A stretch of DNA of 57,194 nucleotides from Fulvivirga sp. (GTDB lineage: Bacteria; Bacteroidota; Bacteroidia; Cytophagales; Cyclobacteriaceae): assembly GCA_028280565.1 (NCBI GenBank), contig JANQLQ010000288.1, positions 1-57,194 on the forward strand, written 5' to 3'. Under the pieces are notes generated by a model. That model did not search any database and had not been told where the DNA came from. It saw only the letters and a program-made list of their open reading frames with translations. Position 1 is the stretch's first letter. Every line of letters begins with the position of its first letter. This document shows, piece after piece, positions 36,211-45,224 of this stretch. The translations under genes were made by a program, and so were the position numbers.

Positions 36211-37743
36211 TCAATCTACATTGTCATGTAAAAACTTATTATTACCTAAAATCTGGTTATCATCATTCAAATTATATTTGGACACATGTGGCTCTGACGA
36301 GTGAGGCACATTTTGAAGCTTGACGTCCTTCCTCAAATATGCTGGCACATCCAGCTTTTCCTTAAATTCATCGGCATTCATCTCCGCTTTGTTCAGTCCC
36401 CTTAATTTTTGAAGACGTTCATGTGCTCGTTGCTGTAACCTATCCCGTGTACTTTTGATATCCATCATGCCTTGATCGTTAATGAGTTGATCGGCATTGC
36501 CTTCATCCAAGATCTCGAATTCTTCTTCTAACTCTGAAAACAGACCTTCCTCCCCAGGGTCACCAGGGTCTTCGTTCATAGGGTTGGCAAAGGAATACCC
36601 CCTATCCTGCGGTGTTGGTTTCCCAGGTTCCTCCGTTTCTCTTTCTTTTTTTACCAGGTCATCGGGGCGGTTTGCAGGATTGTCCACTTCGAAAAGATGG
36701 ATCTGCTGGTTAGACTCAAGGTCGTACACCGTTTTATTGTCGTCTCTTTTCGGAGCTGAGACCGTAGGATTCTTATCAAAACCCGTAGCTATGACGGTCA
36801 CCCTGATACTATCTTCAAGGTCAGGGTCTACACCATGGCCAAATATCACCTCTGCATCATCCCCGGCCTGGTCTTGGATGTACTCGGTGATCTCCGTAAG
36901 CTCGTCCATTTGTAACTCGGCCTGCTCACCGGAAATAATCGAAAGTAGTATTTTCTGGGCTCCTAGTATATCACGGTTATCTAACAAAGGCGAGGCCAGT
37001 GCTTCTTCTGCGGCCTTTCTTGCCCGGTTTTCGCCCTTGGTTTGTGCCGATCCCATGACCGCGGCCCCGGCATCGAGCATGACCGTCCTTACATCTTGGA
37101 AATCCACATTGACATAACCGGCTACCGTTATGATCTCGGCGATCCCTTTGGCAGCCGTGGTGAGTATATTGTCCGCTTGTGCAAATGCATTGCCTATAGA
37201 TAAATTCCCATGGATCTCCCTAAGTTTATCATTAAGAATTACAAGTACCGTGTCACAGTTGCTTTTGAGTTCATCAATGCCTTCTTGGGCCTGCGCCATT
37301 TTCTTCTTCCCTTCGAAGCCGAAGGGAGCCGTCACGATCCCCACCGTGAGGATGTCCATTTCCTTGGCTATTTTGGCAATCACTGGGGCAGCGCCTGTCC
37401 CGGTACCACCTCCCATCCCCGCGGTAATAAAGATCATTTTGGTATCGTTACCCAATAAATCTCGGATGTCTTCCCGGCTTTCTAAGGCCGCATTTTTTCC
37501 TACTTCAGGATTAGCCCCAGCTCCTAAGCCCTCGGTAAGGTTTACGCCTATCTGGAGCTTCCCCGGCACAGCGCTTGATTTGAGCGCCTGGGAATCAGTA
37601 TTACACACAATGAATTCAACATCTTTGATGCCTTGGTTAAACATGTGGTTGACTGCATTGCTACCGCCGCCACCGATCCCGATCACCTTGATGATCGATT
37701 TATGGTGTTTCGGCAAATCAAATGAATACGCATTTTCAGTCAT
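36211..37743 (-). CDS. ftsZ: cell division protein FtsZ
   Basis: This tubulin-like GTPase forms the division ring. The 510 residues show IGIGGGGSNAVNHMFN near 21-37, the tubulin signature GGGTGTGAAP near 110, the T7-loop NVDFQDVRTVMLDAGAAVMG, and the second domain to about 320. A long acidic linker follows. The conserved Bacteroidota segments DVPAYLRK and the end GNNKFLHDNVD, the tail that binds FtsA, are present. It is the last gene of the dcw cluster, followed by two terminators. Confidence 0.98.
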   Translation of the reverse strand: MTENAYSFDLPKHHKSIIKVIGIGGGGSNAVNHMFNQGIKDVEFIVCNTDSQALKSSAVPGKLQIGVNLTEGLGAGANPEVGKNAALESREDIRDLLGNDTKMIFITAGMGGGTGTGAAPVIAKIAKEMDILTVGIVTAPFGFEGKKKMAQAQEGIDELKSNCDTVLVILNDKLREIHGNLSIGNAFAQADNILTTAAKGIAEIITVAGYVNVDFQDVRTVMLDAGAAVMGSAQTKGENRARKAAEEALASPLLDNRDILGAQKILLSIISGEQAELQMDELTEITEYIQDQAGDDAEVIFGHGVDPDLEDSIRVTVIATGFDKNPTVSAPKRDDNKTVYDLESNQQIHLFEVDNPANRPDDLVKKERETEEPGKPTPQDRGYSFANPMNEDPGDPGEEGLFSELEEEFEILDEGNADQLINDQGMMDIKSTRDRLQQRAHERLQKLRGLNKAEMNADEFKEKLDVPAYLRKDVKLQNVPHSSEPHVSKYNLNDDNQILGNNKFLHDNVD

Positions 37744-37804
37744 AACTATCTTTATTTTTAGTGGTTGTCTTACTTGTTTTCGCTCTCTTACGCATGATTA
37801 CGCA

Positions 37805-39106
37805 TTAGTAATCCCCCTTATTTTCAAAATCATCAATGAGCAAACCCTTGGTTTTATTCAAGATCTTAGAAAAGAAATCACCAGCAGACTCTTTTCTCTT
37901 AGAAACGTGGCCCTTGCTGTTTCGGGATTCGTTGTAGCGATTCTCACGTTCATCCAATGCCCTGAACCCTGACAGTACTAAGCCCACTGAAGTGGCATAC
38001 ATAGGGCTTTTTACCGCATCCATTTTACTACGCCCTAAATGTTCGTTAGGATAGCCGATACGGGCGTCCATACCTGTCATGTACTCTACGAGTTGTTTCA
38101 AGCTGCTGAGCTGTGACCCTCCACCGGTGATGACGATCCCCCCGGCCATCTTATTTTCATACCCCGAGGTTATTACCTCCGTATGTGCTAACTCTATGAT
38201 CTCCTCCATCCGGGCTTCTATGATATGGGCCAAATTTTTGACCGATATCTCTTTCGGCGCACGATTCCGAATACCCGGGATAGAAACGATCTCATTCGGG
38301 CTTGCTTCTTCCGCTATGGCCTTTCCAAATTTTGTTTTCAGCAGCTCGGCTTGGTGTTGCATGACCATACACCCTTGTTTGATATCTGAAGTGATAATAT
38401 TGCCGCCAAAAGGGATCACCGCGGTATGTCGGATGATATTATCATGGAAAATTGCGATATCAGTGGTTCCACCTCCTATATCAACCAGGCATATTCCCGC
38501 TTCCTTTTCCTCATCGCTAAGCACGGCTAAACTAGATGCGAGGGGCTCCAAGATCAGGTTTTCTATCTCTAGCCCGGCTCTTCGTACGCATTTGTTAATG
38601 TTGTTAATGGCATTGGTCTGGGCCGTTATCACATGGAAATCTGCCTCTAGCTTTACCCCGGACATTCCTACCGGGTCTTTGATACCGTCTTCATAGTCTA
38701 CCGTATAATCCTGGGGCATCACGTGAATGATCTCGCTGCCCGGGGGGATCACAATACGATACATGTCGTTATTCAGCCGGTTGATATCTTCAATCGTGAT
38801 CTCATCATCGCTAGTATCACGTGTAATACTGCCGTGATGTATAGAGCTTTTAATATGCTGACCGGCAATGCCTACGTTTACCACACGAATGTCGATCCCT
38901 GACTGGTCTTCCGCTTCTTTCACGGCCTTTTCAATAGCCGCAACGGTTTTATCGATATTGGTTACTATCCCTCGAATAACGCCATCCGATTCCGCTTTCC
39001 CCATCCCGAGGACCTCCAACTTCCCAAACTCGTTCTTGCGACCTACGATCGCACAGATCTTGGTAGTCCCTATGTCAAGCCCTACTACGATTTTGTCACT
39101 TTCCAT
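37805..39106 (-). CDS. ftsA: cell division protein FtsA
   Basis: This actin-like ATPase tethers FtsZ to the membrane. The 433 residues show VGLDIGTTKICAIVG at the start, the 1C domain, CLVDIGGGTTDIAIF (phosphate 2), and GGIVITGGGSQL. A linker rich in Arg, Asn and Ser follows, then the C-terminal amphipathic segment FFSKILNKTKGLL that serves as membrane anchor. It lies 61 bases upstream of ftsZ and 68 after ftsQ. Confidence 0.97.
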   Translation of the reverse strand: MESDKIVVGLDIGTTKICAIVGRKNEFGKLEVLGMGKAESDGVIRGIVTNIDKTVAAIEKAVKEAEDQSGIDIRVVNVGIAGQHIKSSIHHGSITRDTSDDEITIEDINRLNNDMYRIVIPPGSEIIHVMPQDYTVDYEDGIKDPVGMSGVKLEADFHVITAQTNAINNINKCVRRAGLEIENLILEPLASSLAVLSDEEKEAGICLVDIGGGTTDIAIFHDNIIRHTAVIPFGGNIITSDIKQGCMVMQHQAELLKTKFGKAIAEEASPNEIVSIPGIRNRAPKEISVKNLAHIIEARMEEIIELAHTEVITSGYENKMAGGIVITGGGSQLSSLKQLVEYMTGMDARIGYPNEHLGRSKMDAVKSPMYATSVGLVLSGFRALDERENRYNESRNSKGHVSKRKESAGDFFSKILNKTKGLLIDDFENKGDY

Positions 39107-39174
39107 GGTTGTAAATTATTTTTGTTAGTGGTTGTTATTACAGTTACAATTTCTTTATTCCGTATACATAGGGT

Positions 39175-39939
39175 TTATTCTGCTATGACTTGGTCTTTGT
39201 ATTTAAGATTCACCCTGCTGTAGACATTCCACCCTTTACGGGGCAGTATTTGTTTATAGAATACTTTTAGTCGCCGGAATTTGTCTTCGATGTTTTCCGC
39301 TTGCCCAAACTCTACAACTTGTTTTGTCACTTGGGGGTAGATCGTGATCTCCATTTTGTTATTAATATCTAATTCAGCGACCTGCGCTTTCCAAAACTGC
39401 TCTTGATGAATGAATTTCAAAAGCTCAAATAGCTTACGCCCTTCTTCGGTTTCATTGAGATCGTTTTTCACCAGTTCGGAGGTATATTCCCCGGAAATGA
39501 GCATAGTTCGCGTAGCAAATTTTGTAGAAATAGGAAGAATAGCCCCGTCTAACGCGATAAAAGCACCCGGGCCTCTTTGTTGTATGATCCTAGCAAAGGG
39601 CCTCCTTAATTCGGCATTAACCACTATGTTTCCCTTTATATCCTTGAATATCTCGGCGTTTTTAATGAAGCGCTCTTTCTTGACCCGCTCTTCTATAGTT
39701 TTAAGGTCTAGCTCTTCAAAACTCGTGCCCCTGATAACGTGAAGACCGTTTTCTGTCATTAGGTCCAACACGTCCTGCTCATCGATAAAGAAGTTTTCGT
39801 ATTGATTATCAATATAAATGATGATGTCATGGCATGTATCATCCTTTCTTTCTCTTTCCGAAAAAGCTATGGTTATACACATGACAATGCTTATTACGAT
39901 GAGCGTAATTGCCTTGTAACTTTTTAGCTTACCCCACAT
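39175..39939 (-). CDS. ftsQ: cell division protein FtsQ
   Basis: The 254-residue bitopic protein has one membrane helix (about 9-26), a POTRA-like region (about 45-110, HVIRGTSFEELDLKTIEERV) and a beta-rich C-terminal FtsQ domain ending VNLKYKDQVIAE. It links the FtsL/FtsB part of the divisome. Its ATG lies inside the 3' end of murC (11-base overlap), as is common in this cluster. Confidence 0.92.
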   Translation of the reverse strand: MWGKLKSYKAITLIVISIVMCITIAFSERERKDDTCHDIIIYIDNQYENFFIDEQDVLDLMTENGLHVIRGTSFEELDLKTIEERVKKERFIKNAEIFKDIKGNIVVNAELRRPFARIIQQRGPGAFIALDGAILPISTKFATRTMLISGEYTSELVKNDLNETEEGRKLFELLKFIHQEQFWKAQVAELDINNKMEITIYPQVTKQVVEFGQAENIEDKFRRLKVFYKQILPRKGWNVYSRVNLKYKDQVIAE

Positions 39940-41317
39940 GATACCTCCTTTCTAATTGTTCTTTCATCGGCTGTACCAGTTGGTCAATGTCACCTGCGCC
40001 GATCGTAGCTACCACATCAAACTCCTTGGATGCCACTAGGTCTAAAAGCTCTTCTTTTTGGATCAAAATCTTGGCATTGACGGTCACTTTATCATAAATG
40101 AGCGAAGAGGTGACACCTTCGATAGGTTCTTCACGGGCGGGATAGATATCGAGTAAGATCAGCTCGTCTGCCAGGGCCAGGCTGCTTGCAAATCCATCCA
40201 CAAAATCTCGTGTACGCGTGTACAGGTGCGGCTGGAAAATGGCTGTAATTTTCTTACCGGGGTAGAGTGCTTTCAGCGACCTCAAGAAGGACTCAATTTC
40301 AACAGGATGATGGGCATAGTCATCTACGAAGACCAGTTTATCAGAACGAAGGATATACTCAAACCGCCTTTTCACGCCCCGGTAAGACTCCATCCCGGCT
40401 TTGGCCTGTCCCGGGGTGACTCCCAGCTCAAGGCATACCGCTATAGCGGCTATGGCATTTTCCACGTTATGAAAACCGGGGACACCAAGCGAGATCTTCT
40501 CAATGTTGTACTGCTCGTCACAATAGTCGAATACAAAAAATCCATCTTCAATGGTAATATTGCTGGCGAAAAGTTGTCCCCGGTCTATGCCATAGGTTTT
40601 AGTTGGTCTTGTGTTGTTATTTTCGATTAGCTCGGAAGCGATACGTTCAGCTACGAAAAGCTTCCCAGCTTTCTTTATTTGTCCTATAAAAGTTTTGAAT
40701 GACTCTTTTAAGCTATTTGCATCTCCATAAATGTCTAGGTGATCGGCATCCGTGGAAGTGACCACGGCAATGTCGGGGTAAAGGGTGAGGAATGAACGAT
40801 CAAATTCGTCCGCTTCCACCACGGCAATAGCCCCGGGGCCATCGTTGGCAATAAAGTTTGAATCATAGTTGGCGGCTATGCCTCCTAAAAATGCCGTTAT
40901 GTCCAGGCCTGAGTGTTTCAAGATATGGGCGATCATAGAGGAGGTGGTGGTTTTACCGTGTGTTCCTGCTACGGCCACCGTGTTGAAGTCCCGGGAGATC
41001 ATCCCCAGTATTTGCGATCTTTTATAAGGTACAAACCCTTTTTCTTGCAAATAATTAAGTTCCTTATGCGACCTGGGTATGGCAGGAGTGATAACCAGCA
41101 GGCACCTGCCTTTCGTTACTTGACCGGGTATACGTTGAACATCATCTTCATAGTGAACATCAATACCTTCCTCTTCCAACTGCCGTGTCAAAGCAGTCGA
41201 CACACGGTCATAGCCTGCTACAAAATAGCCGTTAGTTTTGAACCAGCGGGCTAAGGCACTCATCCCTATACCCCCGATGCCTATAAAGTATGCACTATCG
41301 TAGTCCCAAGTTTTCAA
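39929..41317 (-). CDS. murC: UDP-N-acetylmuramate--L-alanine ligase
   Basis: It adds L-Ala to UDP-MurNAc with ATP. The 462 residues show YFIGIGGIGMSALARWF, the P-loop GTHGKTTTSSM near 118, EADEFDRSFL, and the C-terminal domain with DDYAHHPVEIE. The start is a TTG at 41317, overlapping the murG stop (TTGA). It gives exactly the usual N-terminus (KTWDYDSAYFIGIGG), and no ATG lies between it and the conserved core. Confidence 0.97.
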   Translation of the reverse strand: MKTWDYDSAYFIGIGGIGMSALARWFKTNGYFVAGYDRVSTALTRQLEEEGIDVHYEDDVQRIPGQVTKGRCLLVITPAIPRSHKELNYLQEKGFVPYKRSQILGMISRDFNTVAVAGTHGKTTTSSMIAHILKHSGLDITAFLGGIAANYDSNFIANDGPGAIAVVEADEFDRSFLTLYPDIAVVTSTDADHLDIYGDANSLKESFKTFIGQIKKAGKLFVAERIASELIENNNTRPTKTYGIDRGQLFASNITIEDGFFVFDYCDEQYNIEKISLGVPGFHNVENAIAAIAVCLELGVTPGQAKAGMESYRGVKRRFEYILRSDKLVFVDDYAHHPVEIESFLRSLKALYPGKKITAIFQPHLYTRTRDFVDGFASSLALADELILLDIYPAREEPIEGVTSSLIYDKVTVNAKILIQKEELLDLVASKEFDVVATIGAGDIDQLVQPMKEQLERRYHVG

Positions 41318-42423
41318 TCCACTAGCGTCATCAATTCGTTTACAATATCTTTCGTTGCTTTTGGTCGTCCTAACGCCTTGATATTGGCCGCTAACACTTC
41401 TTTTTTTTCATTATTTTTCAGCAGGTCCAGTGCGGTGGAAACTAAAAATTCTTTTGCTTTAACATCTTTCACTAGTAATGCCGCTTCCTTTTGCGTAAGG
41501 GCCTGCGCATTTTTCGTTTGGTGATCCTCCGCTACATTAGGAGAAGGCACAAATATGACCGGCTTACCTACGAGGCACAGTTCCGAGATGGATAAGGCAC
41601 CTGCCCGTGAGACCACGACATCGGCCACGGCATACGCTAAGTCCATTTCACTGATAAACTCAAGGATCCTGATATTCCCTAATTCGAGGTCTTTCGCCAA
41701 GGTTTTCATTTCTTGGTAATAGAATTTTCCTGTCTGCCACACCAGTTGGACCCCGGCATCGATCACTTTCTGCAGGTCGCCTATGATGCTGTCATTAATG
41801 GTTCTTGCTCCCAGGCTTCCCCCCAATACAAGCACCGTCGGTATCCCTTGTTTCAATCCAAAATGTGAGAGTGCCTTTTGTTTTTTATCTTCTAAGTCTA
41901 AGATGTCGTTCCTGACCGGGTTGCCAGTGAGTACGATCTTTTCTGTAGGAAAATATTTTTCCATTCCCTCGTAAGCTACGCATACTTTTCGCACCTGCTT
42001 CCCTAAACGCTTGTTGGTAATGCCGGCGTAGGAGTTTTGCTCCTGGATCATAGAAGGCAGCTTTTTTGCATTGGCGGCCAGCATGATCGGCCCACTGGCA
42101 TACCCCCCAAAACCTACGACTGCATCAGGTTTGAATTTCCTTAAGATCTGCCTTGCTGAAAAAAAACTGGACAGTACTTTGAATGGAAAAAGTAAGTTTT
42201 TCAACGTGATCTTTCGTTGTAGCCCGCTGATGTTGAGGCCTACGATCTCAAACCCGGCTTCCGGTACTTTGGTCATTTCCATTTTACCGTTGGCGCCTAC
42301 AAATAAGATCTCGGCATCGGGTTGCCTCACCCTGATCTCATTGGCTACTGCCAATGCCGGGTAAATATGGCCGCCGGTGCCTCCCCCACTGAGGACAAAT
42401 CGATATGGTTTTTTATTTTCTAT
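41314..42423 (-). CDS. murG: UDP-GlcNAc--lipid I transferase MurG, with a non-standard start
   Basis: This membrane-associated GT-B enzyme makes lipid II. The conserved N-terminus PYRFVLSGGGTGGHIYPALA lies at 42408-42349, but the frame back to its stop at 42496-42498 has no ATG, GTG or TTG. The first such codon is TTG at 42354, which would remove the essential GGGTGGH loop. ATA at 42423 gives MENKKPYRFVLSGGG and 369 residues, the family's length; ATT at 42444 is another choice. AAGGA lies one base before the ATA, too near for an ordinary ribosome site. The rest is normal, including GGSLGARTIN and the SRAGALSISE sugar-binding segment. Confidence 0.92.
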   Translation of the reverse strand: MENKKPYRFVLSGGGTGGHIYPALAVANEIRVRQPDAEILFVGANGKMEMTKVPEAGFEIVGLNISGLQRKITLKNLLFPFKVLSSFFSARQILRKFKPDAVVGFGGYASGPIMLAANAKKLPSMIQEQNSYAGITNKRLGKQVRKVCVAYEGMEKYFPTEKIVLTGNPVRNDILDLEDKKQKALSHFGLKQGIPTVLVLGGSLGARTINDSIIGDLQKVIDAGVQLVWQTGKFYYQEMKTLAKDLELGNIRILEFISEMDLAYAVADVVVSRAGALSISELCLVGKPVIFVPSPNVAEDHQTKNAQALTQKEAALLVKDVKAKEFLVSTALDLLKNNEKKEVLAANIKALGRPKATKDIVNELMTLVD

Positions 42424-42473
42424 TTCCTTAAAACCGTTTAAAATTCTATGCCTATTGGCCCACGCACAGCATG

Positions 42474-43637
42474 CTAAGCTGCACGAGCCATGTTTTTAAT
42501 TTCTTTACTATTTCTTGTCCAGTTATGGTCTACCTCTCCCCGGCTTACGCTCAGTACAATACCTAGCGAAATCCCGGTGAACAAAAGCGACGTACCTCCC
42601 ATGCTTATCAATGGCAGGGGTAATCCTGTTATCGGGCCTAATCCTACGACTACTCCCATATTCACCATGGCCTGGAGTACAATAGCCAAGCTCAGCCCGG
42701 CGGCCAGTAGCCCCCCAAAGGCCCGTTCACTATTCATGACCCCTTTCATCCCCCGGTACAACAAAACCAGGTATAACACTAAGACCACTATTCCTCCTAC
42801 CATACCATATTCTTCGATAATGATCGCATATACAAAGTCAGAATAAGGATGTGGAAGGATGTTGCGTTGCTGGCTTTTGCCCGGTCCTTTGCCGAAAATT
42901 CCTCCCGTAGCCACTGCTATCCGTGCGTGTTTCGCTTGGAACGGCAGTTCGTCTCCATTTAAAAAGCTCTCAATCCTATTTTTAGCAGTGTCTCCACGTA
43001 CACCGAATTTTATAGCTCCTACACCCGCTATCGCGCCCACAAAAACCAGCATCGCCAGGTATTTTACGGGTACCCTGCCAATAAACATGATCAGCATACA
43101 TGTTAAAAACAGGAGTATAGCGGATGATAAATTCGTTAAAGCGATCAAACCGCATATGATGCCACACCAAATTAAAATAGGGATCAACGACTCTTTAAAA
43201 TCCCGTATATTTTGCTGGCGCTTGGATAACATACTGGCCAGGCTGGTGATGAGCGCCAAGCTGGCCAAGTCTGACGGCTGGAAGGAAGCATTGATCACGG
43301 GGACCTGGATCCACCGTGAGGCATCGTTAATGCTAACCCCGTTCGTAAACGTGTAGATCAAGAGAGGCACACTTACCCAGAGGGCTACCCTGGATAGTTT
43401 TGAATAATAGCGATAGTCGATCCTATGGGCTAACCACATGGACAGTAGGCCAATACTCACCAGGGCCGTATGCTTGAGAAGATACGCCTCGGGATGGACC
43501 ATTCTTTTAAATGCCAGCGTACCTGTAGCACTATAAACCACCAAAATACTGATCAGCGATAGCGCCAACACCACGGTCCAGATGACCGGGTCACCTTTCA
43601 AATTTTCATTTACCCATGCTCTTACTTTATCCTTCAT
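42474..43637 (-). CDS. ftsW: lipid II polymerase FtsW (SEDS family)
   Basis: The 387 residues have about ten membrane helices. SEDS motifs include SRWIQVPVINASFQPSDLASLAL near 110-130, RIAVATGGIFGKGPGKS near 240, HPYSDFVYAIIIEEYG and the end segment LPLPLISMGGTSLLF. It polymerises glycan strands with the transpeptidase FtsI, also in this cluster. Its ATG overlaps the murD stop (ATGA). The 50 bases after it hold no canonical start for murG. Confidence 0.96.
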   Translation of the reverse strand: MKDKVRAWVNENLKGDPVIWTVVLALSLISILVVYSATGTLAFKRMVHPEAYLLKHTALVSIGLLSMWLAHRIDYRYYSKLSRVALWVSVPLLIYTFTNGVSINDASRWIQVPVINASFQPSDLASLALITSLASMLSKRQQNIRDFKESLIPILIWCGIICGLIALTNLSSAILLFLTCMLIMFIGRVPVKYLAMLVFVGAIAGVGAIKFGVRGDTAKNRIESFLNGDELPFQAKHARIAVATGGIFGKGPGKSQQRNILPHPYSDFVYAIIIEEYGMVGGIVVLVLYLVLLYRGMKGVMNSERAFGGLLAAGLSLAIVLQAMVNMGVVVGLGPITGLPLPLISMGGTSLLFTGISLGIVLSVSRGEVDHNWTRNSKEIKNMARAA

Positions 43638-44998
43638 GACAGTACATGGTTTTCAAATTCTTGTTTTAGCTCCCAAACTGCCGCCTTGAATTGCTCTCCA
43701 CGATCCTCGTAATTGTTGAACAGGTCGAAGCTGGCGCAGGCCGGTGATAATAGTACCACATCATGCTCACCGGCGTAGTTCATCGCTGATCGAACGGCAT
43801 CCTTCATATTGCCGGTTTCTAACAGGTTGATGATCTGCTCATGGAAGGCATCTCTCAACTTGCTGTTATCTTTACCCAAGCAGACCAAGGCTTTTACCTT
43901 TTCGTTGACCATTTCCATAATGAGGTCATAGTTATTGCCTTTATCCACACCGCCGGCGATCCACACCAGCGATTGCGAAAAGCTGTCCAAAGCATATCCC
44001 ACGGCATCCACATTGGTGGCTTTGGAATCATTTACAAACTCTACATTGTTGATCGTAGTTACATACTCCAGCCTGTGGGGAGCGTTCTGAAATGTTTTTA
44101 GCCCCTCTTTAACCGATGAATCATCAACCCCGCAGATCAACGCTGATTTCACGGCCGCCATCATATTAATGGCGTTATGTTTGCCTTTCAGCACGGTTTC
44201 CGAAAGGTTAATTTTCAGTGCATCTCCAGCTCCCACTTCAAAGACCATGTCCTCGTTTTCAAGGTGGGCAGAAGCTATCTCCTCCAAGGATATCGCGTAA
44301 ATATTCGCCTTGATCAAACTATCGGCTATTTTGTCTCGAACGACATGGTTATCCTTAAAGTAAATAAAATGATCCGCCTGGTCCATGTTCTCTGCGATCT
44401 TGAATTTCGCATTGACATAGTTGCGGAGTTTGTATTCGTACCGGTCCATGTGATCCGGTGTGATATTTAATATCACTCCCACGTAGGGCTTAAAAGTATA
44501 TGTACTTTCTAATTGGAAGCTACTGATCTCCACTACGTAAAACTCGTACCGGTCTTCGATCACTTGCTTCGCCAGGCTATGCCCTATATTACCTGCCAAG
44601 CCCACTTTCAGTCCTGCTTCTTTCAGCAAATGATACGTAAGCAATGTCGTTGTCGTTTTTCCGTTTGTACCGGTGATGGCGACGATCTTAGCCGTGGTGT
44701 AGTGCGCCGCAAATTCGATTTCATCGATCACTCTCACTCCCTGTTCTAGTGCTTTTTGCACCACGGGGACTGTGAAAGGGATACCAGGACTTTTGATGAT
44801 GATCTGAGAAACCAATATCTTCTCTTCGGAATGTTTGTTTTCCTCAAAAGGGATACTTTCAGCTTCTAATTCACGCTTGTATTCATCCGCAATGATCCCA
44901 TTGTCGGATACGAATACATCGAAACCTTTTGCTTTCGCCAGTAAAGCAGCTCCTGTTCCGCTTTCTCCTGCTCCTAATATGGTTAGTCGATTGTTGAT
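43634..44998 (-). CDS. murD: UDP-N-acetylmuramoylalanine--D-glutamate ligase MurD, with a non-standard start
   Basis: It adds D-Glu to UDP-MurNAc-L-Ala. The central P-loop GTNGKTTTTLL and EISSFQLE are intact, as is the C-terminal domain (NDSKATNVDAV). The Rossmann-like N-terminus (RLTILGAGESGTGAALLAK) is clearly encoded at about 44989-44933. Between the stop at 45032-45034 and the first conventional start (TTG 44815) no ATG, GTG or TTG occurs in frame. ATC at 44998 gives MNNRLTILGAGESG and 454 residues, the usual length; the TTG product (393 residues) would lack the UDP-binding motif. A 52-residue upstream frame ends 15 bases inside this start. Confidence 0.92.
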   Translation of the reverse strand: MNNRLTILGAGESGTGAALLAKAKGFDVFVSDNGIIADEYKRELEAESIPFEENKHSEEKILVSQIIIKSPGIPFTVPVVQKALEQGVRVIDEIEFAAHYTTAKIVAITGTNGKTTTTLLTYHLLKEAGLKVGLAGNIGHSLAKQVIEDRYEFYVVEISSFQLESTYTFKPYVGVILNITPDHMDRYEYKLRNYVNAKFKIAENMDQADHFIYFKDNHVVRDKIADSLIKANIYAISLEEIASAHLENEDMVFEVGAGDALKINLSETVLKGKHNAINMMAAVKSALICGVDDSSVKEGLKTFQNAPHRLEYVTTINNVEFVNDSKATNVDAVGYALDSFSQSLVWIAGGVDKGNNYDLIMEMVNEKVKALVCLGKDNSKLRDAFHEQIINLLETGNMKDAVRSAMNYAGEHDVVLLSPACASFDLFNNYEDRGEQFKAAVWELKQEFENHVLS

Positions 44999-45141
44999 TC
45001 TAAGTTTTCGATTTGAGGTTGAACAATAATTTCATCCATCACCTGCGATCTTTGGTACCTGGCAAATGCACTGACCTGGTCCAGGCAGATGACCTTTATT
45101 TTATTAAAAATCCAACTATAGAGATCGCATAGATTATACAT
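44983..45141 (-). CDS. possible short upstream frame overlapping the murD start
   Basis: In the 226-base gap between mraY and murD, the minus strand has a 52-residue ATG frame (starts MYNLCDLYSWIFNKIKV, ends IENLESTID). Its TAA lies just past the ATC proposed as the murD start, in the -1-related frame. It may couple translation into murD, be joined to murD by frameshifting or a sequence error, or be chance. No strong slippery heptamer is present; only CGAAAAC occurs. Confidence 0.35.
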   Translation of the reverse strand: MYNLCDLYSWIFNKIKVICLDQVSAFARYQRSQVMDEIIVQPQIENLESTID

Positions 45142-45224
45142 GTATGTTTGTTGTTTTGAACTCTTTGTTTTGTCTTAACTTCTTACTTCATTTCATATTC
45201 ATTTTGATCTACGGATCGTTCCTT

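Noticed and set aside
37130-37972. 280-residue plus-strand frame opposite ftsZ and ftsA
   Set aside because: Antisense shadow: it crosses two firmly identified genes and their gap and has no family features.
45005-45040. Programmed -1 frameshift joining the short frame to murD
   Set aside because: The overlap has only CGAAAAC and no X XXY YYZ heptamer or clear downstream stem, so it is not proposed as the main explanation.
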